DNA of 9,048 nt from Clostridia bacterium (GCA_017457465.1 JAFTHJ010000039.1:1-9048), one strand, 5' to 3'; shown: positions 1 to 6,513, counted from the stretch's first letter. A program made the numbers and translations. The notes: a model not told the origin generated them from the letters alone.

Positions 1-720
1 AAGGGTGTCGGCTCTGTCGTACATATCGGTGGATTCCTCACCCGCGCCCGATATGATAAGAGGGGTTCTAGCCTCGTCGATAAGAATAGAGTCTACCTCA
101 TCGACAATAGCAAAGTTATGTCCTCTCTGCACCATTCTCTCTTTATAGACTACCATATTATCGCGCAGGTAGTCAAATCCGAACTCATTATTCGTTCCGT
201 ATGTGATATCCGCCTCGTACGCCGCCTTCTTCTGCTCGGGGGATATACCGTGAACGACAAGACCTGTCTTCAGTCCCATAAACTCGTAAACACGTCCCAT
301 CTCCTCACTGTCACGTCTTGCGAGATAGTCATTTACCGTGACAACGTGAACACCCTTACCGGAGAGCGCGTTGAGATATGCTGGCATTGTTGCGACGAGT
401 GTCTTACCCTCACCTGTTTTCATTTCGGCAATTCTTCCCTGATGGAGAATGATTCCGCCGATAAGCTGAACACGGAAGGGGCGCTTTCCGAGAATTCGCT
501 CGTCAGCCTCTCTTATAGCCGCAAAGGCATCGGCGAGAATATCCTCGAGTGTCTCACCGTTTGCGAGTCTTTCCTTGAGAATCACGGTGGTTCCCGAAAG
601 CTCCTCGTTGGACATTTCCTTATATTTTGGCGCCAAGGATTCTATATAATCGACGACCTTTTCTATCTTCTTTATCTGTCTTTCACTGTATGTTCCGAAA
701 ATTTTACTGCCAAGTCCCAT
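1..720 (-). CDS. secA: SecA preprotein translocase ATPase, N-terminal part (partial at window edge)
   Basis: Reading the minus strand from the ATG at 720-718 gives 240 uninterrupted codons that run off the left edge, so the C-terminal two-thirds are missing. The product is the cytoplasmic motor that drives unfolded preproteins through SecYEG using ATP. Visible features are the N-terminal GLGSKIFGTYSER-type segment, the RPFRVQLIGG region before the nucleotide fold, Walker A MKTGEGKT at residues 100-107, TVNDYLARRD at 128-137, the YGTNNEFGFDYLRDNM segment at 174-189, and Walker B IVDEVDSILIDEARTPLIISG at about 205-225. These are diagnostic of SecA. A GGAGG ribosome binding site at 727-731 lies six bases before the ATG. 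The gene is divergent from trmL and has its own promoter at 752-780. Nothing looks damaged in the visible part. Confidence 0.97.
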   Translation of the reverse strand, partial: MGLGSKIFGTYSERQIKKIEKVVDYIESLAPKYKEMSNEELSGTTVILKERLANGETLEDILADAFAAIREADERILGKRPFRVQLIGGIILHQGRIAEMKTGEGKTLVATMPAYLNALSGKGVHVVTVNDYLARRDSEEMGRVYEFMGLKTGLVVHGISPEQKKAAYEADITYGTNNEFGFDYLRDNMVVYKERMVQRGHNFAIVDEVDSILIDEARTPLIISGAGEESTDMYDRADTL

Positions 721-726
721 TACAGA

Positions 727-731
727 CCTCC
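727..731 (-). promoter_or_regulatory. Ribosome binding site of secA
   Basis: The minus strand reads GGAGG, then six bases, then ATG. This fixes the secA start at 720. Confidence 0.85.
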
Positions 732-751
732 AAAATAAACATATTTAAATA

Positions 752-780
752 ATTATACTACATTTATCCGATTTTTTCAA
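752..780 (-). promoter_or_regulatory. Sigma-A-type promoter of secA
   Basis: On the minus strand, TTGAAA (780-775) is followed by a 17-base spacer and TATAAT (757-752). The expected transcription start is near 745, giving a short leader of about 25 bases before the secA ATG. The promoter lies about 50 bases from the oppositely directed trmL promoter. Confidence 0.85.
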
Positions 781-832
781 GAGCCTTGAGAGAATACATA
801 ATATCCTGTTTGTAAATTTTTATATATTATTC

Positions 833-861
833 TTGAAAGAATGTCGAAACAGTTATATAAT
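833..861 (+). promoter_or_regulatory. Sigma-A-type promoter of trmL-mnmA
   Basis: TTGAAA (833-838), a 17-base spacer and a perfect TATAAT (856-861) face trmL. The expected start of transcription near 868 leaves about 28 bases of leader before the ATG at 897. It is divergent from the secA promoter and has the same -35 hexamer and spacing. Confidence 0.85.
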
Positions 862-896
862 AGTATATATCAGCGACATTGAAAGGCATACGGATA

Positions 897-1397
897 ATGG
901 TTAAGATAAATATTGTACTTCACGAGCCAGAGATACCGCAGAACACGGGTAATATAGCGCGTACCTGTGCCGCAACGGGCACGGCTCTGCACATAATAAA
1001 GCCTATGGGCTTCACTATCGACGACAAAAAGCTAAAACGCGCGGGGCTTGACTATTGGGACAAGCTCGATATCACGTATTATGAATCCCTTGAGGATTTC
1101 TATGAAAGAAACGCGGGGGCGCTTGTATATTACTACACCACGAAAGCCCCCAGAGCCTACACCGATATCAAGGAATATCCCGATAGCGTATACATTATGT
1201 TCGGCAAGGAGAGCCGCGGACTTCCCGAGGAGCTTTTGCTCGACAACAAGGAATTTTGCGTACGCATACCTATGCGCGACACCCTCCGCTCTCTGAATCT
1301 CTCGAATTCGGTTGCGATAGCCGTATACGAGATTCTCCGTTGCGATAATTTTGAGGGACTTCGCGAGACGGGTGAGCTGACTAAATACGAATGGTAA
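897..1397 (+). CDS. trmL: tRNA (cytidine/uridine-34-2'-O)-methyltransferase TrmL, SPOUT family
   Basis: The product is 166 residues, close to the roughly 155-160 residues of the family. TrmL uses S-adenosylmethionine to methylate the 2'-OH of the wobble nucleotide in tRNA-Leu isoacceptors. The SPOUT motifs are all present: NTGNIARTCAATG at residues 16-28 (motif 1), MFGKESRGLPEE at 101-112 (motif 2, part of the knot that binds the cofactor), and RSLNLSNSVAIAVYE at 131-145 (motif 3). I chose the ATG at 897 over an in-frame TTG at 879 because the protein beginning MVKINIVLHEPEIPQNTGN matches the family start, GAAAGG lies 10 bases upstream, and the TTG has no binding site and sits too close to the promoter. 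It is followed after 11 bases by mnmA, so the two are almost certainly co-transcribed. Confidence 0.95.
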   Translation: MVKINIVLHEPEIPQNTGNIARTCAATGTALHIIKPMGFTIDDKKLKRAGLDYWDKLDITYYESLEDFYERNAGALVYYYTTKAPRAYTDIKEYPDSVYIMFGKESRGLPEELLLDNKEFCVRIPMRDTLRSLNLSNSVAIAVYEILRCDNFEGLRETGELTKYEW

Positions 1398-1408
1398 AGG
1401 AAGCAAAG

Positions 1409-2476
1409 ATGAACGATAAGGTTATGGTGGCAATGAGCGGCGGTGTTGACAGTGCCGCTGCCGCGCTGCTGATAAAAAAAGCGGGATACGACGCCGCGGG
1501 AATCACAATGAAGCTCTGGTCGGAGACAGAGGTAGTTACCGACACCGATTCGGGAATTATAAACACCGACATCGCCGATGCAAAAAGGATTTCAGAGACT
1601 CTCAGTATGCCGCATTACGTCCTCTCTCTTGGGGACACATTCCGCGCCTGTGTCATAGACAAATTTATATCCGATTACAAGAGCGGCGCGACCCCCAACC
1701 CTTGTGTGGAGTGCAACAGATACATCAAGTTCGGAAAGCTTCTTGAAAAATCAATTGATATGGGATACAACCGTATAGCGACGGGACATTACGCGAGGAT
1801 AGAGCGTATGCCGTCGGGGCGCTTCGTAATAAAAAAGGCGCTTGACGAATCGAAAGACCAGTCTTACGTGCTTTGGTCTCTCTCGCAACAGACACTCGCG
1901 AGGACGCTGCTCCCTCTAGGAGATTACACAAAAGCCGAGATTCGTGAACTTGCAGCCGCAAACGGATTCATCAACGCCCACAAATCCGACAGTCAGGATA
2001 TCTGCTTTATTCCCGACGGAGATTACGCGGCATTTATCTGCCGAAGCACGTCAGAGACATTTCCCGATGGAAATTTTGTGGACACCGACGGAAATATTCT
2101 CGGTCGGCACAGCGGGATAATCAAATACACGGTCGGACAGCGCAAGGGGCTTGGCATAGCTCTTGGAAAGCCAATGTTCGTCAAGGAAAAGGACACCGAA
2201 AAAAACACCGTTACCCTTTGCGAAAACGATGAGCTTTTCTCGCGCAGGTTAACGGCATCCAGAATAAATTTTGTCGCCTGTGAGGATATGCGAACCCCCA
2301 CGAGAGTTGAGGCGAAGATAAGATACAAGCACGGCGCCGCCACGGCGGTGGTAACGCAGACCGATGACGACACCTTCACGCTTGAGTTTGACACTCCTCA
2401 ACGCGCTATCGCCCGAGGACAGTCTGTCGTTCTCTACGACGGTGACACCCTCGTCGGCGGCGGGATTATTGACTAA
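1409..2476 (+). CDS. mnmA: tRNA-specific 2-thiouridylase MnmA
   Basis: The product is 355 residues, normal for the family. MnmA activates U34 of tRNA-Lys, -Glu and -Gln with ATP and inserts sulfur relayed from a cysteine desulfurase, giving s2U. The PP-loop SGGVDS is at residues 10-15, the catalytic Cys is C99 in TPNPCVECNRYIKFG, the persulfide-carrying Cys is C199 in DSQDICFIPDGDY, and ATGHYARI lies at about 124-131. The GQRKGLGIALGKPMFV segment and the C-terminal beta-barrel (RVEAKIRY..., PQRAIARGQSVVLYDGD) follow. An in-frame ATG at 1391 overlaps the trmL stop but lacks a well-spaced binding site. The ATG at 1409 has AAAGGA seven bases upstream and gives the usual family N-terminus, so it is preferred. 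It is the second gene of a wobble-base modification operon. Confidence 0.96.
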   Translation: MNDKVMVAMSGGVDSAAAALLIKKAGYDAAGITMKLWSETEVVTDTDSGIINTDIADAKRISETLSMPHYVLSLGDTFRACVIDKFISDYKSGATPNPCVECNRYIKFGKLLEKSIDMGYNRIATGHYARIERMPSGRFVIKKALDESKDQSYVLWSLSQQTLARTLLPLGDYTKAEIRELAAANGFINAHKSDSQDICFIPDGDYAAFICRSTSETFPDGNFVDTDGNILGRHSGIIKYTVGQRKGLGIALGKPMFVKEKDTEKNTVTLCENDELFSRRLTASRINFVACEDMRTPTRVEAKIRYKHGAATAVVTQTDDDTFTLEFDTPQRAIARGQSVVLYDGDTLVGGGIID

Positions 2477-2481
2477 AAGAT

Positions 2482-2517
2482 AAAAACGGCTCCCTAATCG
2501 GGAGCCGTTAGCTTTTT
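2482..2517. terminator. Intrinsic terminator, probably bidirectional, between mnmA and the HD-domain gene
   Basis: A perfect 10-bp stem (2485-2494 AACGGCTCCC with 2500-2509 GGGAGCCGTT) has a five-base loop. On the plus strand it is followed by a T5 run at 2513-2517. On the minus strand the A5 at 2482-2486 provides a U-run after the stem. It sits between convergent genes (mnmA ends at 2476, the HD gene at 2529), so it can end both transcripts. Confidence 0.93.
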
Positions 2518-2528
2518 ACTTGCTAAAA

Positions 2529-3188
2529 TCACATCAGCTGTTGACCGTTGATAAAAAACACAAATGACAGTCCGAGCGCTTGAGCCGCCTTACGGCAGAG
2601 TATCATTCTGCCGAGAAATATCTCAAAATAATCAGTAACAGAGCTATAGTTCGTGTCTATTGTCATATTGAGCGTAATTGTTTTCGCTTCTTTATCTATC
2701 GCGAGGGCGGTATCTGTAACCGAAAAATTGACTCGGTCGTGTATATCAAAGGTCGAAACGTCATCGTTGCGGACACGGCTACGGCGCACGTCGGATTTAT
2801 CGGCAAGTATGAGCGCCGCCGCTATCGGGCTTACGGGAACGCCTGTTCCCTCATCATGGTTTCCGATAGCAGTTACCACTGTCGCAAGCTCCTCGGCATC
2901 CATTCCGAGTTTATCAAGTATACGGAACGCCATAATCGCCCCGCTCTGCGAGTGGTCAACTCGATTCACAAGATTTCCTATATCGTGCATATACGCCGCG
3001 ATGCAGCCAAGCTCTACCTCCCTCTCGCTATAGTCAAGCGCTGAAAGGATATATTTTACGGTATGAGCCGCCTTTGTCACGTGGGCAAAGCTATGCTCGG
3101 TATATCCGAGGGCAAGTAAAGACTCGTCCGCCTTGGTAATATAAGCTCTTATGGCTTTATCGTTCTTGATATCATTGAATGTCAGAAT
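2529..3188 (-). CDS. HD-domain phosphohydrolase, probable AUU start
   Basis: The product is 219 residues if translation starts at the ATT codon at 3188-3186. It is a soluble HD-superfamily metal-dependent phosphohydrolase; the substrate is unknown. Candidate metal ligands are H32 or H36 (in GYTEHSFAHV), H68-D69 (YMHDIGN), H79 (DHSQSG), H111 (AIGNHDE) and D130 (LADKSDVRRSRVRN). The motifs LADKSDVRRSRVRN and TFDIHDRVNF plus a C-terminal VTDYFEIFLGRM are typical of a family common in Clostridia. The conventional start, GTG at 3080 (codon 37), would remove H32 and H36 and has no clear binding site. Reading back in frame restores LTFNDIKN, which as I recall the family corresponds to its usual N-terminus (M-I/L-T-x-x-D-I-K). 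A stop lies two codons further upstream (TGA GCG GTC ATT), so the start must be ATT, the next codon CTG, or the GTG. It is the last gene of the lgt-like operon and overlaps the protease gene by 17 bases. Confidence 0.88.
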   Translation of the reverse strand: MLTFNDIKNDKAIRAYITKADESLLALGYTEHSFAHVTKAAHTVKYILSALDYSEREVELGCIAAYMHDIGNLVNRVDHSQSGAIMAFRILDKLGMDAEELATVVTAIGNHDEGTGVPVSPIAAALILADKSDVRRSRVRNDDVSTFDIHDRVNFSVTDTALAIDKEAKTITLNMTIDTNYSSVTDYFEIFLGRMILCRKAAQALGLSFVFFINGQQLM

Positions 3189-4032
3189 GACCGCTCACCT
3201 CTTTCTCTTCGTTTGTATTTTCCGCGTTTTCTGTTTTGTCCTCACCGAAGATATACCCAAGACTGTCGGGTTTTATTCGTATAAGAGCGACAACCACATA
3301 AACGGTAACGGCAATTGCCAATACGGTAGTGATAACTACTGTTGGGGTATCCCATATGGTTCCTCCGCCAAGCTCGGGAACGACACCTCCGCAAAAATTA
3401 TATACCGCGTGAAGCAGGACACAATGCCAGATACATCCCGTTTTCATAAGCACAACAGAGCACATTCCTCCGATGAGGAAGGAATATCCGACCTGAAGTA
3501 TTACCGCGGCAGGAGAGGCTCCCGCAAGGATATTTACAAGATGTATAGCTCCGAATATCGCGGAAGATATCACTATCGACAAAAAGATATCAAAGCTACT
3601 CTTTCTGTGCCGTCCAAGCACGAGCATAAATATACATCCTCTGAACGCCATTTCCTCAAAAAATCCAACAAAAAGGCATTGAAGCGCATAGAAAAGTACC
3701 GCAGAGAGAGCCGCGTCTATATGTGCTTTTCCTGAAAAATACGGTATTATCGGAAAATTATTGATAGCCACCGCCCAGCAAGGCAATGTGAATAGTATCG
3801 CACGTAAAAGCCCCCTGCCCCTTATCTTCAACACATTCTGATAGGAGCAATAAAGCACAAGCACAAGGCAAAGCGCTCCGCCAACCGCTCTGGTTACAAG
3901 GGCGTACATTGCATCCGCGTTCTCACCGACGAATATCCTTTTCTTGAAAATCTCACAAATAACGAGAAGCAGCATTGACAGAATAACTACCGCTATATAT
4001 ATGTAATTTTTAACCTTTTCCTTATTGTGCAT
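3172..4032 (-). CDS. CPBP-family (CAAX-type) intramembrane metalloprotease
   Basis: The product is 286 residues, a multi-pass membrane protein. Hydrophobic segments lie at about residues 9-26, 45-62, 77-95, 108-125, 148-168, 173-195 and 230-251. The family motifs are present: EEMAFR (E126, E127, R131), FGAIH (F160, H164), and LLHAVYN (H208, N212). Together these form the glutamate/histidine metal site of the family that includes Rce1 and bacterial Abi/CPBP proteins, which cleave substrates within or next to the membrane. The substrate here is unknown. The last 25 residues are polar and rich in Glu and Asn (EDKTENAENTNEEKEV), presumably a cytoplasmic tail. ATG at 4032 has GGAG seven bases upstream, and only 19 bases separate it from the lgt-like stop, so the two are co-transcribed. 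The same strand position also encodes the start of the HD gene in another frame. A role in lipoprotein or peptide processing is suggested by the neighbour but unproven. Confidence 0.9.
   Translation of the reverse strand: MHNKEKVKNYIYIAVVILSMLLLVICEIFKKRIFVGENADAMYALVTRAVGGALCLVLVLYCSYQNVLKIRGRGLLRAILFTLPCWAVAINNFPIIPYFSGKAHIDAALSAVLFYALQCLFVGFFEEMAFRGCIFMLVLGRHRKSSFDIFLSIVISSAIFGAIHLVNILAGASPAAVILQVGYSFLIGGMCSVVLMKTGCIWHCVLLHAVYNFCGGVVPELGGGTIWDTPTVVITTVLAIAVTVYVVVALIRIKPDSLGYIFGEDKTENAENTNEEKEVSGHSDIQ
3195..3201 (-). promoter_or_regulatory. Ribosome binding site for the HD-domain gene inside the protease gene
   Basis: The minus strand reads GAGGTGA, a seven-base match to the anti-Shine-Dalgarno complement, then six bases, then ATT (3188-3186). 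It lies within the last codons of the CPBP protease gene. The spacing fits ATT well and is longer for the next codon, CTG. No ATG or GTG in the right frame follows it, which supports a non-standard start and translational coupling. Confidence 0.7.
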
Positions 4033-4051
4033 ACAGCTTCTCCGATTTATA

Positions 4052-4942
4052 TTATTCGCCTTTATCCTCGTTCTCTTTATTCTCCGAGGACTCGCCGTAA
4101 TCGTAATCGTATTCCTCTTCCTCGTATTCGCTCTCCGCTACGTCAGATGTACCGTCGGACACTGCCTTTGGAGAATATTCAATATTTCCGATACGGCGTT
4201 GCAGAACAATGAGAAGAACACCTCCCACTATCATAAGGACAGCCGTAAGCTGCGAGGGGGTTACGAAGTCAACGAAGGTCGAGCCTCTGTAGTCGTCGCG
4301 AAGGTATTCAACGACAAATCGCCAAGCGCCGTATGCGCACATATATATCTGGAGGCAGTAGGTCTGCTTATCCTTGATACGCAACAAAAGATATACGAAA
4401 AGGAACGCAAGGAAGAGCGCCTCGAGAAGTTGGGTTGGAATTACTTTTTGCATACGTCCGTCCACAAGCATTTTTATGCCAAACCAAGCATCGGTGCTTT
4501 TTCCGTGGCAGCAACCCGCGAAAAGGCAGCCTATTCTTCCTATCGCGTGAGCTATGGCGATAGAACAAGAAGCGATATCCGCTATCTCAAAGAAGCGTGT
4601 CTTATGCTCACCGTCGGGCAGAATTCTGCTTCCGACAAGAAAGTATATGAGCAGAAAGAACGCCGCGCCGCCGATAAGTCCGCCGTAAAACGTGGCTCCT
4701 GTCTGGGCGTTGATAACGAAACCGCCGTTCTTTTTGATATTGTAAAACGCCTGAAACAGAACAGCCGAAAAATAGCCGCAGATAATCGCTCCGACCGCGG
4801 TGAAGATGCAGAGATTCTGAAGCTTCGCTCCTATTTTCAGCTTGTCCGCCATTATTCTGTAAACAATTATAGCCGCCATAACGGCAAGGCACATACAGAT
4901 AAGATACAGGTCTATACCGGGTAATATCTCATTAGGATACAT
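4052..4942 (-). CDS. Prolipoprotein diacylglyceryl transferase-family protein (Cys-rich Lgt variant)
   Basis: The product is 296 residues from ATG 4942, a polytopic membrane protein. Lgt transfers diacylglycerol from phosphatidylglycerol to the lipobox Cys of prolipoproteins. Family marks are MYPNEILPGIDLYLI at the N-terminus, FYGGLIGG at 85-92, GRIG at 135-138, PTQLLEA at 169-175, and RFVVEYLRDDYRG at 208-220 containing the late conserved Glu and Arg. It departs from canonical Lgt in two places. HGGLIG is YGGLIG here, and the signature GRxxNFxNxE reads GRIGCLFAGCCHG, so the Asn and Glu are both Cys. I recall this variant in many Clostridia and Bacteroidota, where it is usually annotated as lgt; whether it does the same chemistry is open. 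The last 36 residues are acidic and Tyr-rich (EYEEEEYDYDYGE), not part of the core fold. The ATG at 4942 has AAAGGA eight bases upstream; the upstream in-frame TTG at 4978 lies in the -10 box and is rejected. First gene of the operon with the protease and HD genes. Confidence 0.85.
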   Translation of the reverse strand: MYPNEILPGIDLYLICMCLAVMAAIIVYRIMADKLKIGAKLQNLCIFTAVGAIICGYFSAVLFQAFYNIKKNGGFVINAQTGATFYGGLIGGAAFFLLIYFLVGSRILPDGEHKTRFFEIADIASCSIAIAHAIGRIGCLFAGCCHGKSTDAWFGIKMLVDGRMQKVIPTQLLEALFLAFLFVYLLLRIKDKQTYCLQIYMCAYGAWRFVVEYLRDDYRGSTFVDFVTPSQLTAVLMIVGGVLLIVLQRRIGNIEYSPKAVSDGTSDVAESEYEEEEYDYDYGESSENKENEDKGE

Positions 4943-4977
4943 TTTATTTTTCCTTTCGTTTTGAGGATTATAAAACA

Positions 4978-5006
4978 ATTATACCGCAAATCGACATACT
5001 TGTCAA
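4978..5006 (-). promoter_or_regulatory. Consensus sigma-A promoter of the lgt-like operon
   Basis: On the minus strand, TTGACA (5006-5001) is followed by a 17-base spacer and TATAAT (4983-4978), matching the consensus at all 12 positions. Transcription should start near 4971, about 30 bases before the ATG at 4942. The -10 box lies in one arm of the inverted repeat. Confidence 0.9.
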
Positions 5007-5020
5007 TTATGCGGTATAAT
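4991..5020 (+). promoter_or_regulatory. Mirror-image promoter facing the 3' end of guaB (antisense)
   Basis: On the plus strand, TCGACA (4991-4996), an 18-base spacer and TATAAT (5015-5020) arise from the symmetry of the inverted repeat. If active it would start transcription near 5027 and run antisense into guaB. The -35 has one mismatch and the spacing is one base long, so activity is uncertain. Confidence 0.35.
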
Positions 5021-5046
5021 TTTATTGCTATTTACTTTAAGCTATC

Positions 5047-6513
5047 TTACGACATAGAGGAATAGTTGGGAGCCTCTTTTGTGATGTTGATGTCGTGAGG
5101 ATGAGACTCGCGAAGTCCCGCGCCTGTTATGCGGACAAACTTTGCGGTCTGACGGAGAGTTTCAATGTCGGGCGCTCCGCAATATCCCATACCGGAACGG
5201 AGTCCTCCCATAAGCTGATAAATTGTATCGGAAAGTGCGCCCTTGAAAGGAACTCTTCCCTCAACTCCCTCGGGAACAAGCTTCTTGTTGCCCTCCTGGA
5301 AGTATCTGTCCTTGGAACCGCTCTCCATAGCAGCGATAGAGCCCATTCCTCTGTATACCTTGAATCTTCTTCCCTGATAAAGCTCCTCGCTTCCGGGGCT
5401 TTCCTCACATCCCGCAAACATAGAACCTATCATAACGGTGGAAGCACCTGCAGCGAGAGCCTTTACGATATCTCCACTGAACTTAAGTCCGCCGTCCGCG
5501 ATAACGGGAATGTTATACTTGTCGGCAACCTCTGCCGCGTCACAGATAGCTGTTATCTGCGGAACACCGATACCCGCTACTATTCTGGTGGTACAGATAG
5601 AACCGGGGCCTATACCTACCTTGATAGCGTCAGCACCCGCCTTGATGAGGTCGAGAGCCGCCTCCGCGGTCGCAATATTACCCGCTACGAGCTGACAATC
5701 CGGGAATGCGTTCTTAACCTTGTATATATTGTTGATAATATTCATAGAATGTCCGTGAGCGGAGTCGAGAACGAGGTAGTCGGCTCCCGCAGCGAGAAGC
5801 TCACCCGCTCTGTCAAGCACATCCTTTGTAACTCCGATAGCCGCGCCGCAGATAAGACGTCCGCGGGAGTCCTTTGCGGAGTTGGGATACTTGGTTGCCT
5901 TTTCGATATCCTTTATGGTGATAAGTCCCTTAAGCTCGTTGTTAGCGTCTACCAGAGGAAGCTTTTCAATCTTATGGCGTCTGAGTATCTCCTGTGCCTC
6001 TGCGAGGGTTGTTCCCTCGGGTGCGGTAACAAGATTCTCCTTTGTCATAACGTCGGCAATGCGTACATTGAAGTCGACAAGGAATCTCATATCGCGGTTT
6101 GTGATGATACCGATAACGCGCTTATTTTCGTCGCATATCGGAACACCCGAGATTTTGAACTTGTGCATAAGCTGTTCAGCCTCGTATACGTAATTATCGG
6201 CTCCGAGGAAAAGCGGATTGGTGATAACGCCGTTCTCACTTCTCTTAACTCTGTCAACCTGATCGGCTTGAGCCTCGATAGTCATATTCTTATGTATCGT
6301 TCCAGCTCCGCCCTCTCTTGCGAGTGCTATTGCGAGACCTGCCTCGGTTACGGTATCCATAGCCGCGCTCATAACAGGAATGTTGAGAGAAATCTTGTTT
6401 GTCAGACGAGTTTTCAGCGAAATGTCTGCCGGAAGAACATCACTCTTTGCCGGTATGAGAAGAACATCGTCAAACGTAAGACCTTCTTTGATAAACTTCG
6501 AATTATAATCCAT
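5047..6513 (-). CDS. guaB: Inosine-5'-monophosphate dehydrogenase
   Basis: The product is 488 residues, the usual bacterial length. It catalyses the NAD-dependent oxidation of IMP to XMP, the committed step of GTP synthesis, in the cytoplasm. The N-terminal part of the barrel has the FDDVLLIPAKSDVLP motif (14-28). A pair of CBS domains occupies about residues 95-205 (Bateman module that senses purine nucleotides). The catalytic loop GPGSICTTR has Cys307, ADGGLKFSGD (339-348) binds the IMP phosphate, and the flap holds the Arg403-Tyr404 dyad in KDRYFQE. Glu415 in the PEGVEG motif is the bacterial form (Gln in mammals). The C-terminal GLRSGMGYCGA and GLRESHPHDINIT motifs are intact. ATG 6513 is preceded by AGGGAGG about four bases away. 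The gene has its own consensus promoter and appears monocistronic; the following lgt-like gene has a separate promoter. Confidence 0.98.
   Translation of the reverse strand: MDYNSKFIKEGLTFDDVLLIPAKSDVLPADISLKTRLTNKISLNIPVMSAAMDTVTEAGLAIALAREGGAGTIHKNMTIEAQADQVDRVKRSENGVITNPLFLGADNYVYEAEQLMHKFKISGVPICDENKRVIGIITNRDMRFLVDFNVRIADVMTKENLVTAPEGTTLAEAQEILRRHKIEKLPLVDANNELKGLITIKDIEKATKYPNSAKDSRGRLICGAAIGVTKDVLDRAGELLAAGADYLVLDSAHGHSMNIINNIYKVKNAFPDCQLVAGNIATAEAALDLIKAGADAIKVGIGPGSICTTRIVAGIGVPQITAICDAAEVADKYNIPVIADGGLKFSGDIVKALAAGASTVMIGSMFAGCEESPGSEELYQGRRFKVYRGMGSIAAMESGSKDRYFQEGNKKLVPEGVEGRVPFKGALSDTIYQLMGGLRSGMGYCGAPDIETLRQTAKFVRITGAGLRESHPHDINITKEAPNYSSMS

Larger units (their letters stand above)
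4977..5021. repeat. 12-bp perfect inverted repeat spanning the lgt-like promoter
   Basis: AATTATACCGCA at 4977-4988 is exactly complementary to TGCGGTATAATT at 5010-5021, with 21 bases between the arms. The inner part, TCGACA-TACT-TGTCAA, is itself a near-palindrome with one mismatch. Each arm carries a TATAAT on opposite strands. In guaB read-through RNA the arms would form a hairpin followed by GUUUUAUAA, so the element might also act as a weak guaB terminator; no better terminator is visible after guaB. Confidence 0.85.

Noticed and set aside
118..738. Plus-strand open frame of 206 codons over the left end
   Set aside because: It lies antisense to secA, which runs unbroken on the minus strand with clear SecA motifs; the plus-strand product resembles nothing I recognise.
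1391..1393. ATG overlapping the trmL end as the mnmA start
   Set aside because: The ATG at 1409 has a well-spaced AAAGGA and gives the usual MnmA N-terminus.
3078..3080. GTG as start of the HD-domain gene
   Set aside because: It would remove H32 and H36 and 36 family-like residues, and lacks a clear ribosome binding site.
3173..3175. ATG overlapping the protease stop (ATGA) as start of the HD gene
   Set aside because: It is out of frame with the HD protein, reaching a stop after eight codons, and is about 20 bases from the binding site.
3151..3735. Plus-strand open frame of 194 codons
   Set aside because: Antisense of the CPBP protease gene; no recognisable product.
4025..4924. Plus-strand open frame of 299 codons
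   Set aside because: Antisense of the Lgt-like gene, low-complexity and without family features.
5022..5046. A separate rho-independent terminator right after guaB
   Set aside because: No GC-rich stem followed by a U-run is visible; only the AT-rich inverted repeat at 4977-5021 could serve.
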